From Lachnospiraceae bacterium (GTDB lineage Bacteria > Bacillota > Clostridia > Lachnospirales > Lachnospiraceae), in the NCBI GenBank assembly GCA_017612555.1, contig JAGAFR010000029.1, positions 1 to 46,482 on the forward strand: DNA of 46,482 nucleotides, written 5' to 3'. Shown here one piece after another: positions 1 to 7,026 of the stretch (positions are counted from its first letter, which is position 1; every line of letters begins with the position of its first letter). The translations under genes and the position numbers were made by a program. Under the pieces are notes generated by a model, which did no database searches, was not told the origin of the DNA, and saw nothing but the letters and a program-made list of their open reading frames with translations.

Positions 1-152
1 ACGGTGCAATCGCATCACTTTCATCAGTATCAAAGCTTCCGTTCAACGATGCACAGGATGGTATCTCAAATACATTCACGATCATCCCGGGAGCACTCGG
101 TAAGGAAGATCAGGTATTCGCAGGAGATATCGAATTAGATTTAAATAAATAA
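1..152 (+). CDS. pflB: Pyruvate formate-lyase body, 3' end only (lacks glycyl-radical domain)
   Basis: The reading frame is open from the window edge and ends at TAA 150-152. The translation contains [17 protein letters not shown] and [13 protein letters not shown], which match my memory of the PflB region just before the C-terminal glycyl-radical domain (E. coli has ASLTSVAKLPF and NALGKDDEV). In E. coli PflB the chain continues for roughly 75 residues with the radical glycine; here it stops within about 10 residues of that junction. The enzyme converts pyruvate and CoA to acetyl-CoA and formate. The missing radical domain is supplied by the separate gene at 384-626, so this is a split enzyme rather than a frameshift: stop, SD and new start codons lie between the parts. 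The N-terminal part is outside the window. Confidence 0.9.
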   Translation, partial: GAIASLSSVSKLPFNDAQDGISNTFTIIPGALGKEDQVFAGDIELDLNK

Positions 153-172
153 TGTAGACAGGAGGTGGTGTT

Positions 173-367
173 ATGGACCAGATTGATGATCTTGTAGCTT
201 TTCTTGACGGTTCGGTTGAGTCCGGAGTCGGACATCTGAACGTAGATGTTGATGAAGCGCAGCAGGAGATGAGAAGTACTGAGACAATGGGCTGTACGGA
301 TTGCTCCAGAACACCTCTCGCATGCAGTGTCCCCACGCTTCATCAGGGATTAGATGATTATAGTTGA
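173..367 (+). CDS. Small protein resembling the front half of a glycyl-radical domain, with Cys-rich tail
   Basis: A 64-residue ORF with GGAGGTGG at 161-168 placed correctly before ATG 173, lying between the PFL body and the free glycyl-radical domain. Its first half ([19 protein letters not shown]) parallels the next gene ([19 protein letters not shown]). Its second half diverges completely: no RVSGY radical loop, but a segment with three cysteines, [17 protein letters not shown]. It therefore cannot carry the radical itself. It could be a degenerate duplicate or a functional small partner that binds the PFL body or its activase, for example as a modulator. The good SD and open frame argue for translation. 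I do not recognise a named family, and the function is unknown. Confidence 0.6.
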   Translation: MDQIDDLVAFLDGSVESGVGHLNVDVDEAQQEMRSTETMGCTDCSRTPLACSVPTLHQGLDDYS

Positions 368-383
368 AAAGGAGGAAAACATC

Positions 384-626
384 ATGGCAGCAAATCAGGC
401 ACAGGTTGATAACCTGGTAAATCTTTTAGACGGATATGCAACAAAGGGTGGACATCACCTTAACGTTAATGTTCTTAACAGAGAAACTCTTCTTGATGCT
501 CAGGCTCATCCGGAGAACTATCCTCAGCTTACGATCAGAGTAAGCGGATATGCCGTAAACTTCATCAAGCTTACACCGGAGCAGCAGGCAGACGTAATCT
601 CAAGAACATTCCACGAAGCAATTTAA
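384..626 (+). CDS. grcA: Free-standing glycyl-radical domain (GrcA-like) completing split PFL
   Basis: An 80-residue protein that equals the C-terminal domain of pyruvate formate-lyase. It has [10 protein letters not shown] (25-34), YPQLT and the radical loop RVSGYAV with Gly55, then the family ending with DVISRTF. GrcA/YfiD proteins in enterobacteria and phage T4 repair oxygen-cleaved PFL by replacing this domain; here the upstream PFL has none, so this protein is probably an obligatory subunit. ATG 384 was chosen over an in-frame ATG at 354 because GGAGG lies at 371-375, eight bases upstream. The PFL activase follows downstream, consistent with installation of a radical on Gly55. Confidence 0.9.
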   Translation: MAANQAQVDNLVNLLDGYATKGGHHLNVNVLNRETLLDAQAHPENYPQLTIRVSGYAVNFIKLTPEQQADVISRTFHEAI

Positions 627-788
627 GTGAGATAAGCAGGCAAGGGACTGCACCCTGATGCTCGCATCAATGGGTGCAGGGCTTTGACTGCAAGACAGAT
701 ATGAGGAAGTAGCAAGTCGAAGACGAAGCGGATTCCGAATGTCTGTAGGATTGCGAAAGTGCGAAGCACGTAGCAATCCGTATCTCAC
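627..788 (+). ncRNA. Candidate structured RNA / 3' UTR element after the split pfl genes
   Basis: This noncoding stretch begins directly after the stop codon of the glycyl-radical gene. GTGAGATA (627-634) is perfectly complementary to TATCTCAC (781-788) and could close the whole segment. Inside are three further helices: CTGCACCC/GGGTGCAG with an inner TGATG/CATCA (648-679); CAGATAT/ATGTCTG with an inner GTC-GAA-GAC hairpin (about 694-746); and GGATTGC/GCAATCC with an inner GTGC-GAA-GCAC (748-779). That gives a multibranched fold of about 162 nt. I match it to no RNA family I know. Pairing was done by eye, without an energy calculation or covariation. Confidence 0.45.
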
Positions 789-807
789 GATTAATCTGTA
801 ACCACAC

Positions 808-836
808 AAGCCCGAAGCAAATACTTCGGGCTTATT
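808..836 (+). terminator. Hairpin, probable terminator or attenuator between pfl and pflA
   Basis: AAGCCCGAAG (808-817) and CTTCGGGCTT (824-833) form a perfect 10-bp stem around a 6-nt loop, followed by a short ATTT. The T run is weak, so partial read-through into pflA is plausible. The pflA start is only 18 bases further on, with its SD at 842-846. Confidence 0.6.
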
Positions 837-851
837 TACACGGAGGACCAT

Positions 852-1619
852 ATGACACAAGGTCGTATTCATTCACTCGAGAGTTTCGGAACTGTAGACG
901 GCCCCGGGACCAGATACGTGGTATTCGTCCAGGGCTGTCCCATGAGATGCCTGTATTGTCATAACCCGGATACATGGGCGATGACAGGCGGAGAGCTTAT
1001 GGATCCCGAGTATATATTTGAACAGTATCTCCATAATGAGGCCTTTTACAAAAACGGCGGAGGTCTGACGGTTACGGGCGGAGAGCCCCTGATGCAGGTT
1101 GATTTTCTGATCGATCTGTTCACGCTGTGCAAGGATCACGGTGTTCATACATGCATCGATTCGTCCGGTATTGCGTATCGTCCGGATAATACCGAATTCA
1201 TAAAAAAACTGGACCGGCTCATGGAACTTACGGATCTGGTGATGCTTGATATCAAACATATAGATCCCGAAATGCACAAGAAGATAACGGGTCAGCCCAA
1301 TGACGGGATACTTGCGTTTGCGCGGTATCTGTCAGATAAGGGTGTTGATATATGGATAAGGCATGTCATCGTACCGGGACTTACCGATGATGATAAGTAT
1401 CTGTATGACCTTGGTTATTTCATAGGAGGACTTAAGACGCTAAAGGCGCTCGATGCGCTTCCTTATCATACAATGGGAAAGCCCAAGTATGAAAAGCTCG
1501 GGATCGAGTATCCCCTCGGTGACACACCGCCCATGGACAAGAAGGATCTGGTAGCCAAGAAGCAGGTTATCCTTGATGGTATCAAGGCAAGAAGAAAAGA
1601 TGACGAAGAAGGCAGATAA
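852..1619 (+). CDS. pflA: Pyruvate formate-lyase activating enzyme (radical SAM)
   Basis: A 255-residue radical SAM enzyme that abstracts hydrogen from the glycyl-radical domain to switch PFL on. The 4Fe-4S cluster motif CX3CX2C is seen in GCPMRCLYCHNPDTW near residue 30, followed by the SAM-binding TVTGGEPL. The start ATG 852 has GGAGG at 842-846. Its length is typical for PflA. It lies downstream of the split PFL genes, behind a structured segment and a terminator-like hairpin, so its level could be set separately from its substrate. It probably must recognise the small free radical domain rather than a full-length PFL, which is an inference from the neighbouring genes. Confidence 0.95.
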   Translation: MTQGRIHSLESFGTVDGPGTRYVVFVQGCPMRCLYCHNPDTWAMTGGELMDPEYIFEQYLHNEAFYKNGGGLTVTGGEPLMQVDFLIDLFTLCKDHGVHTCIDSSGIAYRPDNTEFIKKLDRLMELTDLVMLDIKHIDPEMHKKITGQPNDGILAFARYLSDKGVDIWIRHVIVPGLTDDDKYLYDLGYFIGGLKTLKALDALPYHTMGKPKYEKLGIEYPLGDTPPMDKKDLVAKKQVILDGIKARRKDDEEGR

Positions 1620-1624
1620 CGGTT

Positions 1625-2260
1625 ATGAGCTTTGCCCAAACGCTTAATTCGAAGTTTAAGATAATACTGGCGTCTGCTTCTCCCAGGCGCAAGGAACTGA
1701 TGGAACTGGCGGGTCTGGAGTTTGATATATGGCCTTCGGACAAGGAAGAAGCAGTTACATCAACCGTACCGAAGGAAATATGCATGGAGCTGTCGCGTCA
1801 GAAAGCGGAAGACGTGGCGGCGTCTATCAAGACATACAATGAAAGTCACGAGGATCTTGTGACTCCGACGGATATGCTGATCATTGGCGCGGATACCATA
1901 GTAGCACTCGGTGATACGGTATTTGGCAAGCCAAGAGATGAAGATGATGCAAGAAGAATGCTGAATGCATTGTCGGGAAATACCCACAGCGTATTTACCG
2001 GAGTGACATTTGTGTTCATGAGCAGCAGTGGAAGGGTTGGAGAACATGTTTTCTGCGAAGAGACCAAAGTCACATTCTGTGACCTTGATGAAGACGATAT
2101 AGACTCTTATATAGCCACGGGAGATCCTTTTGACAAGGCCGGTTCATACGGAGTACAGACGTCCTCGGCTGTATTTGTCAGATCCATCGAAGGTGATTTT
2201 TTCAATGTGATGGGTCTGCCGATCTCGGGGATGATGCAGGAACTCAAAAGGATAGTATGA
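1625..2260 (+). CDS. maf: Maf-family nucleotide pyrophosphatase (septum-associated)
   Basis: A 211-residue protein beginning with the Maf signature ILASASPRRKELMELAGLEF and containing GADTIV and FDKAGSYGVQ, both conserved in the family. Maf proteins hydrolyse non-canonical or methylated nucleoside triphosphates (dTTP/UTP/m7GTP subfamilies) and are linked to division arrest in Bacillus. It begins five bases after pflA with no clear SD of its own, suggesting translation coupled to pflA. Its length is slightly above the usual 190-200 residues because of an insertion around residues 70-78. Confidence 0.9.
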   Translation: MSFAQTLNSKFKIILASASPRRKELMELAGLEFDIWPSDKEEAVTSTVPKEICMELSRQKAEDVAASIKTYNESHEDLVTPTDMLIIGADTIVALGDTVFGKPRDEDDARRMLNALSGNTHSVFTGVTFVFMSSSGRVGEHVFCEETKVTFCDLDEDDIDSYIATGDPFDKAGSYGVQTSSAVFVRSIEGDFFNVMGLPISGMMQELKRIV

Positions 2261-2264
2261 ACTG

Positions 2265-2293
2265 TTGTATTTAGCGGCGGGATGATGTACAAT
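2265..2293 (+). promoter_or_regulatory. SigA-type promoter for the ferredoxin gene
   Basis: TTGTAT at 2265-2270 and TACAAT at 2288-2293 are separated by exactly 17 bases. They lie in the gap between maf and the ferredoxin, leaving a leader of about 55 nt. Together with the terminator at 2570 this makes the ferredoxin a single-gene transcript. Confidence 0.6.
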
Positions 2294-2355
2294 TAATCAG
2301 ACCGTAAGGTAAACAGTACAGACAATTTATTATTGAAATAAAGGAGGATGCGGAT

Positions 2356-2526
2356 ATGGCTTTTGTTATCAAAGACGGATGTATCTCATGCGGAGCTTGC
2401 GCAGGACAGTGTCCCGTAGGCGCTATCTCTGAGGGAGACGGCAAGTTCGAGATCGACGAGAATACATGTGTAAGCTGCGGAGCTTGCGCAGCACAGTGCC
2501 CTGTAGGTGCTATTGAAGAAGGCTGA
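2356..2526 (+). CDS. 2[4Fe-4S] clostridial-type ferredoxin
   Basis: A 56-residue protein with two copies of the CxxCxxCxxxCP cluster motif: CISCGACAGQCP in the first half and CVSCGACAAQCP in the second. Each half is followed by VGAI. This is the size and layout of clostridial 8Fe-8S ferredoxin, a low-potential electron carrier for pyruvate oxidation, hydrogenase and Rnf. AAGGAGG at 2341-2347 precedes ATG 2356. The two halves are unusually similar in DNA: 33 of 37 bases match between 2389-2425 and 2476-2512. The gene has its own promoter and terminator, fitting a highly expressed carrier. Confidence 0.95.
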   Translation: MAFVIKDGCISCGACAGQCPVGAISEGDGKFEIDENTCVSCGACAAQCPVGAIEEG

Positions 2527-2532
2527 TAGGGG

Positions 2533-2563
2533 GGCGACACACCTTAGCAGACCCGCGAAGCAA
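2533..2563 (+). repeat. 31-nt intergenic repeat, copy 1 (after ferredoxin)
   Basis: This segment matches 16249-16279 (after atpG) at 29 of 31 positions. The shared core starts CGACACACCTTAGC and ends CGAAGCAA; the two differences are A/C and G/A. Both copies start within a few bases of a stop codon. Nothing coding is evident, and its role is unknown. Confidence 0.75.
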
Positions 2564-2569
2564 ATAATA

Positions 2570-2612
2570 AATGGCGACATCTGACACACAGATGTTGCCA
2601 TTTTCTTTTTTT
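2570..2612 (+). terminator. Rho-independent terminator of the ferredoxin gene
   Basis: A 14-bp stem, AATGGCGACATCTG (2570-2583) with CAGATGTTGCCATT (2589-2602), contains one G-T pair and has a 5-nt loop. It runs directly into TTTTCTTTTTTT. This is the strongest terminator in the window. Confidence 0.93.
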
Positions 2613-2623
2613 GACAATTGCGT

Positions 2624-2629
2624 TATAAT
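2624..2629 (+). promoter_or_regulatory. Probable -10 box for the gdpP-rplI-dnaB operon
   Basis: A perfect TATAAT follows the ferredoxin terminator. The -35 position at 17-bp spacing is only T-rich (TTTTCT). A nearby TTGACA at 2611-2616 is just 7 bases away and cannot pair with it. Transcription would start near 2636, downstream of which the TTG start at 2683 has an SD. Confidence 0.45.
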
Positions 2630-2682
2630 ATCTCTTAATGGGTAATATGGCATATCGTACGATGTGCCGGAAGAGGTGTGAT

Positions 2683-4734
2683 TTGAGCAACAGTAACATC
2701 AGATTCAAGGGGCAGATAAGGACATATATCATGTGGCCGCTTTGGATGACGATCTTGGTCATTGTATTTGCCCTCGCCATGTATTTTGTTGACATCAGAG
2801 CAGGTGTGATGGCAACGGCATTTGCCGTGATCTATGCCGGTGTTGCTTATTTTTTATATTTCCATAACAGGAACAGGGTGTTCAAGGATCTGATCTCCTT
2901 TGCCACCCAGTACGGACAGGTGCAAAAGCAGCTGCTCCGCGATCTGGAGATCCCATATGCTCTTCTTGACGAGTCGGGTAAGCTCATATGGATGAACGAT
3001 GCATTTGAACAGACGATGCAGATCTCCAGGAAACACAGTAAAAACATCTCAACGGTAATACCGGAGATCACAAAAGAAAAGCTCCCGGGTATGGAGCATG
3101 AGACCGAGATGATCATCACCGTGAACGATCATGATTTTCGCGCCAGCATGAACAAGGTGTCGATGGAAGCTCTCATGGATGCGCCGGAAGCAGTCGAAGC
3201 CGTTGATTATGACAGCTATCTGATCGCTCTGTACATGTTCGATGTTACAGAGGTCAATACACTTTCCAGACAGATCGAAGAACAGAAGATGGTGTGCGGA
3301 CTCATCTACATGGATAACTATGATGAGGCGCTTGAAAGCGTTGAGGAAGCAAGAAGATCACTTGCCGTTGCACTGATCGACAGACAGATCAACAAAAAAT
3401 TCAAGAATATAGATGCGATCGTCAAGAAACTTGAAAAGGATAAGTTCCTTGTCATCATGACGCGCAGAGACCTTAACGGAATGATAGAAAACCGTTTTGA
3501 CATACTTGAAGAAGTCAAGAATGCCAATATCGGTAACGAAGTGTCGTTCACTCTGTCGATCGGTATCGGAGCCGGCGGAGATTCTCTGATGCAGAATTAT
3601 GAGTACGCAAGGACTGCCATCGATCTGGCTCTCGGACGTGGAGGCGATCAGGCGATCATCAAGACCGATGACGAGATCAGCTACTTCGGCGGTAAGCGCG
3701 AGATGACCGGCAAGAATACGAGAGTCAAGGCAAGAGTCAAGGCGCACGCTTTCCGAGAGATAATAGAAAACAGTGATCATATCGTGATCATGGGTCACAG
3801 GATCCTGGATGTCGATGCATTCGGTTCATCTGTCGGGATCTACCGTGTGGCCAAGACATTTAACAAGAAAGTCAGTATCGTGGTAGATGAGGTCACAACA
3901 TCGATCCGTCCGATGCTGGATATGTTAAAGCGTGACGGACATCACGAGGAAAGCATATTCGTATCGAATGAAAAGGCGATCGAGATCGCATCATCGTCGG
4001 ACTGCACACTTGTTGTCGTGGATGTGAATAAGCCCAGCTATACCGGCTGTCCCGAGCTTTTGGAATTGTGCCATACGATCGTGGTCCTGGACCATCACAG
4101 GCAGGGGTCCGAGAAGATAGAGAACGCAACGCTTTCTTATGTCGAGCCGTATGCATCGTCTGCGGCGGAGATGGTATCGGAAGTCCTCCAGTATATCAGC
4201 GACAATGTAAAGCTCATGTCAGATGAGGCGGACTGCCTGTACGCCGGCATGATGATAGATACCAACAATTTCATGACCAAGACAGGTGTACGTACATTCG
4301 AGGCTGCAGCATATCTTCGAAGGAACGGCGCGGATGTAACGAGAGTCCGTAAGATGTTCAGGGATGATGCGGCATCATACAAGGCAAAGGCCGAGATAGT
4401 CAGCAACGCCGAAGTATATGACGGAGCATTCGCCATCGCGGTAACACCCGAGACGATCACTGACAGTCCCACGATAATCGGTGCGGAAGCGGCTAACGAA
4501 CTTCTTAACATCAACGGCATCAGAGCATCGTTTGTACTTACGATGCATCAGGGCGAGGTTTATATAAGTGCCCGTTCAATAGACGATGTTAATGTACAGG
4601 TGATCATGGAGAATCTTGGCGGAGGCGGGCACATGAATGTTGCCGGCGCACAGCTTTCGAACGTATCGATCGAAGGTGCAAGAAAGGCTCTTATCATGGT
4701 ACTTAGTGAAATGAAAGAAAGAGGAGAACTTTAA
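2683..4734 (+). CDS. gdpP: Cyclic-di-AMP phosphodiesterase GdpP (TM-PAS-GGDEF-DHH/DHHA1)
   Basis: A membrane protein of 683 residues from the proposed TTG start, which has AGAGGTG at 2673-2679; an in-frame ATG at 2638 lacks an SD and sits at the likely transcription start. Two N-terminal membrane helices (about 15-65) are followed by a PAS-like segment and a degenerate GGDEF-like region. The DHH-DHHA1 phosphodiesterase carries HRILDVDAFG (372-381), DHH (470-472), MIDTNNF and GGGGH (646-650). These are the metal and substrate residues of the family that cleaves c-di-AMP to pApA, controlling potassium and wall homeostasis. The neighbours rplI and dnaB are the usual Firmicute companions. The stop overlaps the rplI start by one base. 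Confidence 0.95.
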   Translation: MSNSNIRFKGQIRTYIMWPLWMTILVIVFALAMYFVDIRAGVMATAFAVIYAGVAYFLYFHNRNRVFKDLISFATQYGQVQKQLLRDLEIPYALLDESGKLIWMNDAFEQTMQISRKHSKNISTVIPEITKEKLPGMEHETEMIITVNDHDFRASMNKVSMEALMDAPEAVEAVDYDSYLIALYMFDVTEVNTLSRQIEEQKMVCGLIYMDNYDEALESVEEARRSLAVALIDRQINKKFKNIDAIVKKLEKDKFLVIMTRRDLNGMIENRFDILEEVKNANIGNEVSFTLSIGIGAGGDSLMQNYEYARTAIDLALGRGGDQAIIKTDDEISYFGGKREMTGKNTRVKARVKAHAFREIIENSDHIVIMGHRILDVDAFGSSVGIYRVAKTFNKKVSIVVDEVTTSIRPMLDMLKRDGHHEESIFVSNEKAIEIASSSDCTLVVVDVNKPSYTGCPELLELCHTIVVLDHHRQGSEKIENATLSYVEPYASSAAEMVSEVLQYISDNVKLMSDEADCLYAGMMIDTNNFMTKTGVRTFEAAAYLRRNGADVTRVRKMFRDDAASYKAKAEIVSNAEVYDGAFAIAVTPETITDSPTIIGAEAANELLNINGIRASFVLTMHQGEVYISARSIDDVNVQVIMENLGGGGHMNVAGAQLSNVSIEGARKALIMVLSEMKERGEL

Positions 4735-5180
4735 TGAAAGTCATATTATTACAGGATGTTAAGTCTGTCGGAAAAAAAGGTGATGTTGTGGAGGTATCCG
4801 ACGGATATGCCAAAAACTTCATCTTCAAGAAGAAGCTGGGAAAACTTGCGGATACGAAGAACTTAAACGACCTGAAGCTCCAGAAGGCAAATGAGGAAAA
4901 GGTCGCAGCGCAGAATCTGGCAGACGCACAGGAATTTTCGAAAGAGATAGAGAAGAAAACAGTCGTTGTAAAGCTTAAGGCAGGAGAAGGCGATAAGCCT
5001 TTCGGAAGCGTGTCGAGCAAAGAGATCGCGCAGGAAGCCAAGACACAATTCGACATGGACATAGATAAGAAGAAGATCGTCCTCGCGGAGCCCATCAAAG
5101 CATTCGGAACATTCGAGGTTCCGGTGAAGCTTCATCCGCAGGTCACGGCAACACTCAAAGTAAAAGTTGAGGAGTGCTGA
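4734..5180 (+). CDS. rplI: 50S ribosomal protein L9
   Basis: A 148-residue protein starting MKVILLQDVKSVGKKGDVVEV, with the L9 N-domain signature and GYAKNFIF, then a long connecting helix rich in K/E/A and the C-terminal domain. Its length is standard (147-150). L9 binds 23S rRNA near the L1 stalk base and helps maintain reading frame. ATG 4734 overlaps the gdpP stop (TAATG), and AGAGGAG at 4721-4727 provides the SD inside gdpP. Confidence 0.97.
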   Translation: MKVILLQDVKSVGKKGDVVEVSDGYAKNFIFKKKLGKLADTKNLNDLKLQKANEEKVAAQNLADAQEFSKEIEKKTVVVKLKAGEGDKPFGSVSSKEIAQEAKTQFDMDIDKKKIVLAEPIKAFGTFEVPVKLHPQVTATLKVKVEEC

Positions 5181-5181
5181 A

Positions 5182-6516
5182 ATGGATGAAGCTGTCCTGA
5201 AAAAACTGCCGCCACACCATAAGGAATCCGAAAGAGGCGTTGTGGGAGCAATGATGCTTGACCGCGATGCTGCTATCATCGCTATAGGAGCGCTTACATC
5301 GGATGATTTTTATCTGAAGGAATGCGCTTATGTTTTCGATGCGGTAAAGTCCGTCGTGGATGAAGGTGCAACGGTGGATCCGACGACTATATCCAACAGG
5401 CTCATCGAGATGAATGCTCCCGCAGAGATCGCATCCGGAGAATTTCTTCGGAATCTGTGCATGTGGGCTTCAACGGCTGCGGTCATTGAGCAGCACATAG
5501 ACATAGTCAAGAAAAAATCATTGCTGCGAAGCATGATAAAGCTTTCTCAGGATATAGAGAATAAGTGTTACTCCGATTCGGGAGATGCCGACTATATCCT
5601 CGAAGAAGCCGAAAGAAAAGTATTTGAGCTGACAAACAGCAAGAACACGGCCGATCATGTGCCTATCAGGCAGATCGTAAAAGAGGCTGTTGAAAAGATC
5701 GGCATAGCGGCAAGGACCGACGGAGTTGTAACCGGAGTTGCCACCGGGTTTACGGATCTTGATTACAAGACAGCGGGGCTTCAGCCTTCGGATCTGATAC
5801 TGATAGCTGCCAGACCTTCAATGGGAAAGACCGCTTTTGTCCTAAACATAGCACAGCATATCTGTTTCAGGGAAAGAAAAGGTGCTGTCATCTTTTCTCT
5901 GGAAATGTCGAGACAGCAGCTGGTCAATCGTCTGTTGTCACTTGAATCACATGTCAATTCCAATTCGATAAGAAACGGCAGCGTGTCCGCAAGAGACTGG
6001 GAAGGAATTATAGAAGGTGCCAGCGTTATCGGTGAGTCCAAGCTCATAATAGATGATACTCCGGGAATATCGGTCGGAGAGCTGCGGAGCAAATGTCGTA
6101 AATATAAAGCAGAAAACAAAGATCTTGCAGTGATAATGATTGACTACCTGCAGCTTATGTCAGGATCGGGACGGACCGACTCAAGGCAGCAGGAGATATC
6201 GGATATATCAAGATCACTGAAGGCTTTGGCAAGAGAGCTGAACGTTCCGGTTGTGGCATTGTCGCAGCTGTCCCGTGCGGTGGAAAAGCGTGACGATCAC
6301 AGGCCGATGCTGTCGGACCTTCGTGAGTCCGGAGCGATAGAGCAGGATGCGGATGTGGTAATGTTCCTGTACCGTGACGATTACTACAATCCGGATACCG
6401 AGAAAAAAGGAATAGCGGAAGTCATAATAGCCAAGCAAAGAAACGGTCCCATCGGTAAGACGGAACTCGTATGGTTACCTGATCTGACCAAGTTTGCAAA
6501 CAAAGCAAAGAACTAG
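5182..6516 (+). CDS. dnaB: Replicative DNA helicase DnaB/DnaC
   Basis: A 444-residue RecA-type hexameric helicase. The N-terminal domain has PPHHKESERGVVGAMMLD. The ATPase domain has Walker A ARPSMGKTAF (GKT at 215-217), SLEMSRQQL, the Walker B IMIDYLQLM, and LSQLSRAVEKR followed by LRESGAIEQDAD. ATG 5182 was chosen because GAGGAG at 5169-5174 is well placed; an in-frame TTG at 5167 would overlap that SD. It lies one base after rplI, and the gdpP-rplI-dnaB order is conserved in Firmicutes. It unwinds DNA at the replication fork. Confidence 0.97.
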   Translation: MDEAVLKKLPPHHKESERGVVGAMMLDRDAAIIAIGALTSDDFYLKECAYVFDAVKSVVDEGATVDPTTISNRLIEMNAPAEIASGEFLRNLCMWASTAAVIEQHIDIVKKKSLLRSMIKLSQDIENKCYSDSGDADYILEEAERKVFELTNSKNTADHVPIRQIVKEAVEKIGIAARTDGVVTGVATGFTDLDYKTAGLQPSDLILIAARPSMGKTAFVLNIAQHICFRERKGAVIFSLEMSRQQLVNRLLSLESHVNSNSIRNGSVSARDWEGIIEGASVIGESKLIIDDTPGISVGELRSKCRKYKAENKDLAVIMIDYLQLMSGSGRTDSRQQEISDISRSLKALARELNVPVVALSQLSRAVEKRDDHRPMLSDLRESGAIEQDADVVMFLYRDDYYNPDTEKKGIAEVIIAKQRNGPIGKTELVWLPDLTKFANKAKN

Positions 6517-6531
6517 GACAAGGAGATCTGC

Positions 6532-7026
6532 ATGGACAAGCCGATTTTGTATCGTAAACGAATCATTCCGGAAGAGATCGTTCTGCTTGATAAAGACGAG
6601 GTGCTCTATCTTGATGATGAGCATATCGTGACCAGATGGAATGCTATCAAGCCGAAGAAGGTTCTTCATCATGGATGTTCATGCTATTTTCTGAAAGAGG
6701 GATTCAAGGTCAGCAAGTTCTATCGCGAGGATGGAACGCTGATGTACTGGTATTGCGACATAATCGACTATACATATGATCCGAAGGACAACTCGTATGT
6801 ATTTACGGATCTTCTTGCGGACGTTCTCATATATCCCGATGGAAAGGTCGAGGTTGTGGATGTCGGTGAGATTGCCGACGCACTTACTGACGGTACATTG
6901 TCGATCGAAAAGATGATACCTGCTCTTCGAAGTCTAGATAAACTTCTGAAGATAATATACTCGGGTGAGTTCGCACAGATACAGGATAAGATAAACAATA
7001 TAGAGGAGGGGAAAGACCCTGCGTGA
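6532..7026 (+). CDS. DUF402-family protein (possible nucleotide phosphatase)
   Basis: A 164-residue protein with AAGGAG at 6520-6525. The central part, FYREDGTLMYWYCDIIDYTYD followed by FTDLLADVLIYPDGKVEVVDVGEI, matches the DUF402 fold known from FomD and staphylococcal Ntdp. Some members hydrolyse nucleoside di- or triphosphates, using acidic residues such as those in this stretch. The specific substrate here cannot be told. It sits between dnaB and tsaC, and its stop TGA overlaps the next start. Confidence 0.75.
   Translation: MDKPILYRKRIIPEEIVLLDKDEVLYLDDEHIVTRWNAIKPKKVLHHGCSCYFLKEGFKVSKFYREDGTLMYWYCDIIDYTYDPKDNSYVFTDLLADVLIYPDGKVEVVDVGEIADALTDGTLSIEKMIPALRSLDKLLKIIYSGEFAQIQDKINNIEEGKDPA

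Noticed and set aside
354-383. Upstream ATG 354 as start of the glycyl-radical gene
   Set aside because: It lacks an SD and would place the strong GGAGG at 371-375 inside the coding region; ATG 384 is correctly spaced.
1-626. Split PFL as a simple frameshift or sequencing error
   Set aside because: The parts are separated by more than 230 bases, with an extra ORF and two well-placed SDs; a single error cannot join them.
2611-2629. TTGACA (2611-2616) paired with TATAAT (2624-2629) as one promoter
   Set aside because: Spacing is only 7 bases; a sigma factor needs about 16-18.
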